DNA from: an uncultured Lachnospiraceae bacterium
GTDB lineage: Bacteria; Bacillota_A; Clostridia; Lachnospirales; Lachnospiraceae
DNA length: 20,615 nucleotides
Direction: 5' to 3'
Assembly (NCBI GenBank): GCA_910587495.1
Contig: CAJUMT010000037.1
Location: 1 to 20,615, forward strand
The position numbers and the translations under genes are program-made. The notes under the pieces are model-generated. The model had not been told where the DNA came from, did not search any database, and was given only the letters and a program-made list of their open reading frames with translations. Shown one piece after another: positions 6,773 to 13,821 of this stretch. Positions within the stretch are counted from its first letter, which is position 1. Each line of letters opens with the position of its first letter.

Positions 6773-6801
6773 TTGATTTTTTTAGAAAAATACTATACAG
6801 T
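6773..6801 (+). promoter_or_regulatory. Candidate promoter of the tetR gene
   Basis: TTGATT (6773-6778) is followed after 17 bases by TACAGT (6796-6801), or after 15 bases by the better -10 TATACA (6794-6799). Neither option is ideal, so the -35/-10 register is uncertain, but the region is the only plausible promoter between the operator and the start codon. Confidence 0.4.
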
Positions 6802-6832
6802 AAAGAAAATCAAAGATTTGGGGGATATTTTT

Positions 6833-7435
6833 ATGGGAAAAATCGAGACAAAAAAAGAAAACAAACGCAAAGACCTGTTAAATGCAGCTTTTGAATTATT
6901 TACTACAAAAGGTTTTACAGATACGTCCATTACTGACATCGTCGGCAAAGCCGGTATAGCCAAAGGAACATTTTATCTGTATTTTAAAGACAAAACGGAC
7001 ATTCGCAACCGTCTAATCTCCTCCAAAGCTACCCAGGTTTTACGGGAAGCCTGTACGCGGCTGGCCCAGACGGACATCACAAAACTGGACGACCAGTTCA
7101 TCTTTTTGACTGACGATATACTAGAAGCTCTTCAAAACGACAGATCTCTTCTGTTCTTTTTGTCCAAACACTTAAACTGGGGGATGTTCATACACTCTTT
7201 AGAAGGTGACAAGGTAGTCAGCGGTATTACCGCCAGAGAACTGTACAGCCAATTGATTGAACGCTCAGACTACCGGTTTGACAATCCTGAAATTATTATT
7301 TATCTGATTATCGAACTGGTGGCAGGCGTAAGCTACAACGCTATTTTATATCAGGAACCAGTCTCCATAGAAGAATTAAAACCCTACCTCCACGACTTGA
7401 TTCGCCGAATCCTAAACGACTATAACCAAGCCTAG
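6833..7435 (+). CDS. TetR/AcrR-family transcriptional regulator
   Basis: The 200-residue product has the canonical TetR N-terminal DNA-binding domain: 'RKDLLNAAFELFTTKGFTDTS' helix 1, then the helix-turn-helix 'ITDIVGKAGIAKGTFYLYF' (about 33-51). The remainder is an all-helical ligand-binding and dimerisation domain of unknown ligand. I chose the ATG at 6833 (MGKIETKKEN) because GGGGGA lies 7 nt upstream and TetR proteins usually start 10-15 residues before helix 1; the frame is open to 6773. It is divergent from the heptad-repeat envelope protein with a palindrome between them, so it most likely represses that gene and perhaps itself. It ends at a bidirectional terminator shared with the V-ATPase operon. 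Confidence 0.92.
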   Translation: MGKIETKKENKRKDLLNAAFELFTTKGFTDTSITDIVGKAGIAKGTFYLYFKDKTDIRNRLISSKATQVLREACTRLAQTDITKLDDQFIFLTDDILEALQNDRSLLFFLSKHLNWGMFIHSLEGDKVVSGITARELYSQLIERSDYRFDNPEIIIYLIIELVAGVSYNAILYQEPVSIEELKPYLHDLIRRILNDYNQA

Positions 7436-7442
7436 TAAATCT

Positions 7443-7483
7443 AAAAAACAGCCCCTCCAGGATCTATCCTCTCTGGGGCTGTT
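7443..7483. terminator. Bidirectional terminator between tetR and the V-ATPase operon
   Basis: AACAGCCCC (7447-7455) pairs with GGGGCTGTT (7475-7483), and the inner AGGAT/ATCCT extends the stem. On the minus strand the stem runs straight into TTTTTT (7448-7443), a strong end for the V-ATPase operon. On the plus strand the tail is AATATTTTC, adequate for tetR. Confidence 0.85.
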
Positions 7484-7504
7484 AATATTTTCTGACAGGC
7501 AGCC

Positions 7505-8179
7505 TTACTTTCCGTTCGCTGCCTGTTTTTCTTTATAATGATGCGCATCTTCAAGCATCATATCTTTTACTTTCATCAGCCTGATCTGGGTGGAGCGTTC
7601 ATTCTCGTCCAGCTTCATGGTGATGTATTTAATATTTGCCTGTGCCTGGGGAATAATTACATGTTCCAGGGCATTGACACGACGGCGCGTCTTCTCGATC
7701 TCAGCAGCCATAAGCTGGCATGCTTTTTCGACCTCGGCGAGCCGCAACATTTCAGGCAGGACGTCGGCCAGGGATTTAACCGCATCATCCAGGTCGCCCG
7801 ATGTAAATGCGAAGCCGTAAGAATAGATGTCGTTCTCATCGGCAGTCCTGGTCTTATACTCGAACACCGGGATGTCCACGCTCATGACATTTTTTTTGTC
7901 CGTCTCTAAGTAGACTTCCTGCTTCGGGGCCATCAAAGCGGTGTGCAGCGTCTCTTCGGACATGCCCGCCTTGGCGACGACAAAATTCTTATTTGCCGCC
8001 TGGATGCCCGCTTCCACTTTCTGCCGCAGCGCCATGTTCTCCCGGACCAGGTCCAGAAATTGCCGCATCAGTTCATCGCGCTTATCTTTCAGGAGCTTAT
8101 GGCCTTTTCTGGCCGTCGCCAGCTTTTTCTTCTGGCGGGTCAGCTCCATACGGGTTGGGTTTACCTGCGTGGCTGCCAC
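7505..8179 (-). CDS. ntpD: V-type ATPase subunit D (central stalk)
   Basis: Subunit D is the long coiled-coil axle that, with subunit F, transmits rotation between the A3B3 head and the membrane rotor. The 224-residue product starts with the diagnostic 'VNPTRMELTRQKKKLATARKGHKLLKDKRDEL' helix (about 6-37). It has a variable middle and returns in a second long helix with 'RRVNALEHVIIPQAQANIKYITMKLDENER' (about 166-195), the antiparallel partner in the axle. The start is a GTG at 8179 preceded by GGGGGGAG, 12 nt after the stop of subunit B. It is the last gene of the operon, followed by the strong terminator near 7443-7483. Confidence 0.95.
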   Translation of the reverse strand: MAATQVNPTRMELTRQKKKLATARKGHKLLKDKRDELMRQFLDLVRENMALRQKVEAGIQAANKNFVVAKAGMSEETLHTALMAPKQEVYLETDKKNVMSVDIPVFEYKTRTADENDIYSYGFAFTSGDLDDAVKSLADVLPEMLRLAEVEKACQLMAAEIEKTRRRVNALEHVIIPQAQANIKYITMKLDENERSTQIRLMKVKDMMLEDAHHYKEKQAANGK

Positions 8180-8191
8180 TTTACTCCCCCC

Positions 8192-9565
8192 TTACTGTTT
8201 GCCATAGTACATATCCAGATATTTATCATCGATACGTTTCAGCTCGGATCTTGGAAGGATAGACAGAAGTTTCCAGCCAATATTCAAGGTTTCTTCGATA
8301 TCGCGGTCTGCCTGGAAACCCTGAGATACATATTCCTTCTCAAATTCGTCTGCAAATTTCGCATAAATCAGGTCCATATCGGAGAGGGCTGCCTCGCCTA
8401 AGATCGTCATAAGCTCTTTTGCATCTTTTCCGCGGGCGTAAGCTGCGAACAACTGGTTCAGTGTATTGGAGTGATCTCCACGGGTCTTGCCCTCACCGAT
8501 ACCTTTATCTTTCAGACGGGACAAAGACGGAAGTACATCAATAGGCGGATTAACGCCTTTTCTGTAAAGCTCACGGCTTAAGATGACCTGTCCTTCCGTG
8601 ATATAACCGGTCAAGTCAGGAATCGGGTGCGTCTTGTCGTCTTCAGGCATGGTCAGGATCGGAAGCATGGTAATAGAACCATCCTTTCCTTTCTGGCGGC
8701 CTGCGCGTTCATATAACTGAGCCAGGTCGGTATACATATATCCGGGATACCCACGGCGGCCTGGTACTTCCTTACGAGCTGCTGAGATCTCGCGGAGTGC
8801 GTCTGCATAGTTGGTGATATCCGTCAAAATAACCAGCACATGCATGTCTTTTTCAAACGCCAGATATTCAGCGGCGGTCAGAGCCATACGCGGAGTTGCT
8901 ATACGTTCTACAGCAGGGTCGTTCGCCAGGTTAACAAACAAAACGGTACGATCAATGGCGCCGGTTTCTTTAAAACTCTCTACAAAGAAGTTGGATTCCT
9001 CAAAAGTAATACCCATAGCCGCGAATACAACAGCGAACCTTTCATCTTTTCCGCGGACTTTCGCCTGTCTTGCAATCTGCGCCGCCAGCTGGGCGTGCGG
9101 CAGACCGGACATGGAGAAAATCGGAAGCTTCTGGCCGCGAACCAGTGTATTCAATCCGTCAATAGCAGAAACGCCGGTCTGAATAAACTCATTAGGATAG
9201 CTTCTGGCTGCCGGATTCATAGGCAGGCCGTTAATATCCATTCTTTTATCAGGAAGAATCTCCGGGCCTCCGTCGATGGGGCGTCCCATACCGTCGAAGA
9301 CACGACCCAGCATATCCTCGGAAGCGCCCAGCTCCACGCCGCGTCCTAAGAAACGTACTTTACTGTTGGAAAGATTGATACCGGTAGAACTCTCATAGAG
9401 CTGTACCATGGCGTCGCTTCCGTTTACCTCAAGCACCTTGCAGCGGCGGATCTCGCCATTGGCCAGCTCGATCTCTCCCAACTCGTCATAGGTAACGCCT
9501 TCTACGCCCTGCACCAGCATCAGCGGTCCGGCTACTTCCTGTATTGTTCTATACTCTTTTGGCAT
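8192..9565 (-). CDS. ntpB: V-type ATPase subunit B (non-catalytic)
   Basis: Subunit B alternates with A in the cytoplasmic A3B3 hexamer and carries no Walker A loop: the corresponding segment reads 'PIFSMSGLPHAQLAAQIARQA' (about 149-169). The 457-residue length is usual. Other family marks are 'EYRTIQEVAGPLMLVQGV' at the N terminus, 'FAAMGITFEE' and the conserved 'PGRRGYPGYMYTDLAQLYERAGR' segment. The ATG directly follows the TAA of subunit A (TAAATG) and uses an AGGAGG site inside the end of the A gene, so A and B are tightly coupled, which suits their 3:3 stoichiometry. Confidence 0.97.
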   Translation of the reverse strand: MPKEYRTIQEVAGPLMLVQGVEGVTYDELGEIELANGEIRRCKVLEVNGSDAMVQLYESSTGINLSNSKVRFLGRGVELGASEDMLGRVFDGMGRPIDGGPEILPDKRMDINGLPMNPAARSYPNEFIQTGVSAIDGLNTLVRGQKLPIFSMSGLPHAQLAAQIARQAKVRGKDERFAVVFAAMGITFEESNFFVESFKETGAIDRTVLFVNLANDPAVERIATPRMALTAAEYLAFEKDMHVLVILTDITNYADALREISAARKEVPGRRGYPGYMYTDLAQLYERAGRQKGKDGSITMLPILTMPEDDKTHPIPDLTGYITEGQVILSRELYRKGVNPPIDVLPSLSRLKDKGIGEGKTRGDHSNTLNQLFAAYARGKDAKELMTILGEAALSDMDLIYAKFADEFEKEYVSQGFQADRDIEETLNIGWKLLSILPRSELKRIDDKYLDMYYGKQ

Positions 9566-11335
9566 TTAGAAGTCCTCCTTTCCGCATACTTCTTTGATCT
9601 GGGATGCCAGTTCGTCCATAATCTTTTTGTACTCTGCATCCAGACTTTTTTCAGTTACATATTTATAACGTCCGATCTGCTCACGGACCGGAAGATCAAT
9701 CAGACCTTTGACACCTGCGCCGTTTTTCAACGCTTCCATGGCCTGATCATAGTAAGCCAGCACCAGTTTCATCATTAAAAGCTGCTTTTTAAGAGACGTA
9801 TAGGTATCGATCTCATGGAAGGAGTTCTGATGGAGGAAGTCCTCACGAATGGAGCGGGCTGCTTCCATCTTTAGACGGTCTGGCGCGGAAAGTGCATCCA
9901 TACCTACCATCTGCACGATCTCGTTTAACTCTGCTTCTTCCTGCAAAAGGGACATCATGGATTGGCGTCCTGCCATCCATTCTTCAGACACGTTCTTGTC
10001 AAACCAGCCGGAGATATTGTCCAGATACAGGGAGTAGCTGGTCAGCCAGTTAATGGCCGGGAAATGTCTCTTATACGCAAGTGCGGAATCCAGTCCCCAG
10101 AACACTTTTACGATACGAAGAGTTGCCTGGGATACCGGCTCGGATGTATCGCCGCCTGGCGGGGATACGGCGCCGATTACAGACAAAGCGCCTTCTCTTC
10201 CATCTTTGCCAAGATTAATCACATGACCTGCACGCTCATAAAACTGCGCCAAACGGGAACCTAAATAAGCCGGATAGCCTTCCTCCCCTGGCATCTCTTC
10301 CAGACGTCCGGACATCTCACGAAGCGCCTCGGCCCAGCGGGATGTGGAGTCTGCCATCAGCGCCACGGAATAACCCATGTCGCGGAAATATTCTGCAATA
10401 GTAATACCTGTATAAATGGATGCCTCGCGGGCAGCCACAGGCATATCAGATGTATTGGCAATCAAGACGGTACGTTCCATCAGGGACTTACCGGTCTTGG
10501 GATCTTTAAGTTCCGGGAACTCGTTCAAAACGTCAGTCATCTCGTTACCGCGCTCACCGCAGCCGATATAAACCACAATGTCAGCTTCCGCCCACTTAGC
10601 AAGCTGATGCTGAATAACGGTCTTACCGCTTCCAAACGGTCCGGGAACGGCTGCCACACCGCCTTTGGCGATGGGGAAGAACATATCGACTACGCGCTGT
10701 CCTGTGATAAGCGGCATACTGGGCGGCAGTTTTTCTTTATACGGACGGCCTTTACGAACCGGCCATTTCTGCATCAGCGTCACGTCTTTGTCACCGGAGG
10801 GCGTCGTCACGACCGCAACCACATCCTCCACGGTAAACTCACCGGACTTTATCTCTTTGATCGTACCCTGGATGCCGTAAGGGATCATGATACGCTGTTC
10901 CACGACTGCAGTCTCCTGCACGGTCCCGATGATATCTCCGGCTTCCACTTCGTCTCCGACTTCCGCGGTTGGTACAAAGTTCCACTTCAGGTCGCGTTTC
11001 AAAGACGGAACTTCGACACCGCGCTTTAAGTTGTTGCCGCCGGATACTTTCATAATATCGTCAAGCGGTCTCTGGATTCCATCATAGATGCTGGTGATCA
11101 GTCCGGGGCCAAGTTCCACAGACAACGGCATCTCAGTGGATTCCACCGGCTCGCCCGGTCCAAGTCCCGCAGTCTCCTCGTACACCTGGATGGATGCCTC
11201 GTCTCCATGCATCTCGATGATCTCACCGATGAGGCGCTGCTTACTTACGCGCACCACGTCAAACATATTGGCGTCACGCATACCGGTAGCGATAACCAGA
11301 GGTCCCGCCACTTTTTTAATAGTGCCTTTACTCAT
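9566..11335 (-). CDS. ntpA: V-type ATPase catalytic subunit A
   Basis: Subunit A holds the catalytic nucleotide sites of the A3B3 head. The 589-residue product shows the N-terminal beta barrel, 'GTIKKVAGPLVIATG' (4-18), and the V-type-specific bulge insertion (about 115-185), with 'PTAEVGDEVEAGDIIGTV'. The Walker A is GPFGSGKT (232-239), followed by 'IGCGERGNEMTDVL' (257-270) with the catalytic glutamate, and by 'MADSTSRWAEALREMSGRLEEMPGEEGYPAYL'. The frame is open to a GTG at 11377 that would overlap subunit F, but the ATG at 11335 (MSKGTIKK) gives the usual family start and length, with GGTGA about 10 nt upstream. Confidence 0.97.
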   Translation of the reverse strand: MSKGTIKKVAGPLVIATGMRDANMFDVVRVSKQRLIGEIIEMHGDEASIQVYEETAGLGPGEPVESTEMPLSVELGPGLITSIYDGIQRPLDDIMKVSGGNNLKRGVEVPSLKRDLKWNFVPTAEVGDEVEAGDIIGTVQETAVVEQRIMIPYGIQGTIKEIKSGEFTVEDVVAVVTTPSGDKDVTLMQKWPVRKGRPYKEKLPPSMPLITGQRVVDMFFPIAKGGVAAVPGPFGSGKTVIQHQLAKWAEADIVVYIGCGERGNEMTDVLNEFPELKDPKTGKSLMERTVLIANTSDMPVAAREASIYTGITIAEYFRDMGYSVALMADSTSRWAEALREMSGRLEEMPGEEGYPAYLGSRLAQFYERAGHVINLGKDGREGALSVIGAVSPPGGDTSEPVSQATLRIVKVFWGLDSALAYKRHFPAINWLTSYSLYLDNISGWFDKNVSEEWMAGRQSMMSLLQEEAELNEIVQMVGMDALSAPDRLKMEAARSIREDFLHQNSFHEIDTYTSLKKQLLMMKLVLAYYDQAMEALKNGAGVKGLIDLPVREQIGRYKYVTEKSLDAEYKKIMDELASQIKEVCGKEDF

Positions 11336-11366
11336 TTGAATGGATTCACCCACTTTCTTCATTTTC

Positions 11367-11687
11367 TTAATTTTCACCGAATAAAATATCCGAACCTACA
11401 GCCTGTTCCACGGACTTTTTCACAGACTCCACGCCAGCCCCCGTATTTCCGGACACCCCTGGAATCTGGATAATCGCAGGAAGCACCTGATCCTGATACC
11501 TGCTGATCTCATGTTTCAGCTCTGCTGCCAGCGCCTCAGTGATATAAATCACCGCGTAGTCTCCTTCGGCTATTCTTTTCAGCTTTTTTTCGCCCTCCTG
11601 GACGTCGGATACCGGAAATGTATCCAGACCCAGGGCCGCAAAGCCGTAGATGCTGTCATAAGCGCCTAATACTGCTATCTTATACAT
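11367..11687 (-). CDS. ntpG: V-type ATPase subunit F (central stalk; NtpG in Enterococcus naming)
   Basis: This small subunit binds subunit D at the base of the axle and modulates ATPase activity. The 106-residue product has the alternating beta/alpha fold of the family: 'YKIAVLGAYDSIYGFAALGLDTFPV' (2-26) and 'GDYAVIYITEALAAEL' (42-57), followed by 'VLPAIIQIPG' (68-77). Its ATG overlaps the last 8 nt of subunit C (11680-11687), in the order C-F-A found in other bacterial V-ATPase operons. Subunit naming is confusing: the same protein is called NtpG in E. hirae and AtpF or AhaF elsewhere. Confidence 0.93.
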   Translation of the reverse strand: MYKIAVLGAYDSIYGFAALGLDTFPVSDVQEGEKKLKRIAEGDYAVIYITEALAAELKHEISRYQDQVLPAIIQIPGVSGNTGAGVESVKKSVEQAVGSDILFGEN

Positions 11688-12651
11688 ACATTTCCCTTAC
11701 CCTTTCCCGTATGGAATCATCCGGCAGGCCGTTCTGCCTGCAGGTAAGGATGATCCTCACCGTCTTTATCTCATTCTCTCTTGCAATGACATACGCCACC
11801 AGAGGCCCAACAGAAAATGGGTTGGACTTCTGCGGTTTGATGGTCTGGATAATGCGGTTGTCACACCAGCGTTCGAAAGCGGAAGGAGATTCCTTCAAAG
11901 CTTCCGCGCCTTCTGCATATCCGTTTCCATTCAAATATTCAATAATCGAATCCATGCCTGCCAGCGCCGCATGGGCCAGCGCGTCTACATTTAAGCTATC
12001 GCAGGACGCCATGGCACGTTTCATAAATTCCAGTGACTTGGCAGTCTTGGCGGAGCGCACGGCGATCTTGATATTGGCCACAGCTACGGTAGATTCCGCA
12101 TAGTCACGGATGATCTCATCTTTGGACAGTCTTCCGGCTTCCTTAATGGCATCCATAGTGGCCCTGTCAATGATCACATCGCAGAGCTGTCCGTCTCCTG
12201 AATGAAGCAGCGCTTCTACCGCTTCCTCTGCCGCCTGCCGCATATTCTCGGGCAGCGCCTTATAGTCCTTCTCTTTTATGATGCGCACCATCTCTTCTTT
12301 AGGGATGGGCGTGCCTTCATAAAAGATGTTGGCACCGCTTGCGCCGGTGCAGACTTCTTTAACGGCAGCTTTCAGGTTGTGGAACCAGTTCGGATATGAC
12401 AGGACATCGAATACGTCCATGTCCACATGCATCTCCTGAATGGTCTCCCATATTTTTTCCCGCTCTCTTGAAAGAATCGCGTCGGCATTAAGAGCCGTGT
12501 CTGCGCCGCCCCAGCCTTTCTCCTGTAAAAACCGAAGCGCCGCTTCCTGGTCTTTGCAGGCGATGAGCTGTTCGATCACAGAAGATGAGAACAGGGATAT
12601 TTCCAAAGCACGGATTCGCGCGACCGCATAGGCATACTGTGTATCAGACAT
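11680..12651 (-). CDS. ntpC: V-type ATPase subunit C (rotor funnel, d-type)
   Basis: Subunit C caps the membrane ring and couples it to the D-F shaft. The 323-residue product is almost entirely helical, with the family's opening 'YAYAVARIRALEISLFS', a repeat-like middle, and the C-terminal 'NPFSVGPLVAYVIARENEIKTVRIIL' segment that is diagnostic for the subunit. An ATG one codon earlier (12654) lies only 3 nt after AGGAGG; the ATG at 12651 has a normal 6-nt spacing and is preferred. The gene lies between E and F. Confidence 0.94.
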   Translation of the reverse strand: MSDTQYAYAVARIRALEISLFSSSVIEQLIACKDQEAALRFLQEKGWGGADTALNADAILSREREKIWETIQEMHVDMDVFDVLSYPNWFHNLKAAVKEVCTGASGANIFYEGTPIPKEEMVRIIKEKDYKALPENMRQAAEEAVEALLHSGDGQLCDVIIDRATMDAIKEAGRLSKDEIIRDYAESTVAVANIKIAVRSAKTAKSLEFMKRAMASCDSLNVDALAHAALAGMDSIIEYLNGNGYAEGAEALKESPSAFERWCDNRIIQTIKPQKSNPFSVGPLVAYVIARENEIKTVRIILTCRQNGLPDDSIRERVREMYV

Positions 12652-12681
12652 CATAACCCTCCTTTTTCGGCGAACCGGCTT

Positions 12682-13275
12682 TTATAAAAACAAAATCGCA
12701 TTTACTTTATCCTGAAGCTTATCTTTTTTTGCGTCAAACAGCGCCCTTAAGGTACAGTTCTCTTCCACCCCGCCGTAAACGAGGACAAAACCGTCCGGGA
12801 TCGCTTTCGGCTCTTTTTTCAGAACCAGGCTTCCGCCTTTTTCCTTTGCCGCCGCCTTGATCTTCTTCTCAAAATCAGCCGGCATCCTGGCCAGATCTTT
12901 ATCGGAAAAATAAATTTCCCCTTCCTCTGCCAGGGCATAGGTCTTTAATATCTTCTCCATCATCAGGAAATAACCTTTGTCATCCTCTTTTTTCAGGGAA
13001 TCATAGGCTTCCTCTATGACTTCGGCTATAATCTCCTGCTTCGCTCTAAGAAGCGCAGTTCTGCGCTGCTGCTCCGCAGAAGATTTTACTCTTCCGTCAT
13101 AGTTCGTCTTAAAAGCGGCATTCTTCTCTGCCGCTTCCGCTTCCATGGCCGCACACTCGTCTTTGGCTTTCGCAAGGACGGCATCTGCTTCTCTTTGTGC
13201 GTCCTCAATGGTCCTGGCTGCGGAGGCTTTGGCTTCTTCCTGAATCTGGGCCGTAATCTTTTCCAATCCGGTCAT
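12682..13275 (-). CDS. ntpE: V-type ATPase subunit E (peripheral stalk)
   Basis: Subunit E forms the stator stalk as a heterodimer with the G/H-like subunit encoded first in the operon. In the 197-residue product residues 1-105 are a long charged helix very rich in Ala, Glu, Lys and Arg (EEAKASAARTIEDAQREADA...). Residues about 110-197 make the globular head that contacts A and B, with 'GGVEENCTLRALFDAKKDKLQDKVNAILF' at the end, typical of the family. The ATG at 13275 has GGAGA upstream. Confidence 0.93.
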   Translation of the reverse strand: MTGLEKITAQIQEEAKASAARTIEDAQREADAVLAKAKDECAAMEAEAAEKNAAFKTNYDGRVKSSAEQQRRTALLRAKQEIIAEVIEEAYDSLKKEDDKGYFLMMEKILKTYALAEEGEIYFSDKDLARMPADFEKKIKAAAKEKGGSLVLKKEPKAIPDGFVLVYGGVEENCTLRALFDAKKDKLQDKVNAILFL

Positions 13276-13327
13276 TCTAAAGCTCTCCTTTTTACAATAC
13301 TTTACTGGTTACCGACATAAAAGCATT

Positions 13328-13819
13328 TTAGATCGGAATAGCTGTGATTGCAAGGATGGAGATCAGAAGCGCAAGGATTGCGTATGTCTCAACCATGGCC
13401 GGGAACAGCATGGCTTTACCGAACTGATCCGGTTTTTTCGCTACGATACCGATAGCCGCAACAGAAGTCTTACCCTGATTTCTTGCGGATACAAGGCCTA
13501 CAATTGCGATCGGAAGGCATGCTGCCAGGATCATAATACCGGTCATTACTTCAAGGTCTTCCGCTCCGCCGCCTAGAAGGCCGATCTTGGAGAGGGTGAT
13601 AAATGCCACCAAAAGTCCATAGATACCCTGCGTACCTGGCAAAAGCTGCATAATCAAAACTTTCGCAAATTTATCCGGGTCCTCAGTAACTACGCCGGAA
13701 GCAGCCTGCCCGGCGATACCTACTCCATAGGCAGAGCCGCAGCCTGAAAGGATAACTGCGAGCGCTGCACCCAAAATAGCCCATCCGGTTCCACCAACAT
13801 TTTCCAACAGATCCAACAT
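13328..13819 (-). CDS. ntpK: V-type ATPase rotor subunit K (c-ring), Na+-type binding site
   Basis: Subunit K forms the ion-carrying membrane ring. The 163-residue product consists of two fused hairpins with four membrane segments (about 12-35, 54-78, 91-112 and 135-160). The ion-binding carboxylate is only in the second hairpin, MVETYAIL (Glu144); the first hairpin has LLPGTQG (Leu60, Thr63, Gln64) in its place. Together with Gln115 in ARNQGK these match the Leu61, Thr64, Gln65, Gln110 and Glu139 set that binds Na+ in E. hirae NtpK. The ATG follows the TAA of subunit I after 2 nt and uses AAGGAGG inside the last codons of that gene. A 52-nt gap separates it from subunit E. Confidence 0.95.
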   Translation of the reverse strand: MLDLLENVGGTGWAILGAALAVILSGCGSAYGVGIAGQAASGVVTEDPDKFAKVLIMQLLPGTQGIYGLLVAFITLSKIGLLGGGAEDLEVMTGIMILAACLPIAIVGLVSARNQGKTSVAAIGIVAKKPDQFGKAMLFPAMVETYAILALLISILAITAIPI

Positions 13820-13821
13820 AA

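Noticed and set aside
8840..9349. Open frame of 169 codons on the plus strand opposite V-ATPase subunit B, and similar long antisense frames at 7943-8401 and 15435-15821
   Set aside because: They lie wholly opposite strongly conserved subunit genes, lack ribosome binding sites and have shadow-like compositions rich in Arg, Ser, Cys and His.
11336..11377. N-terminal extension of V-ATPase subunit A from a GTG at 11377
   Set aside because: The extra 14 residues overlap the end of subunit F, are not part of the conserved family start and have no ribosome binding site at proper distance.
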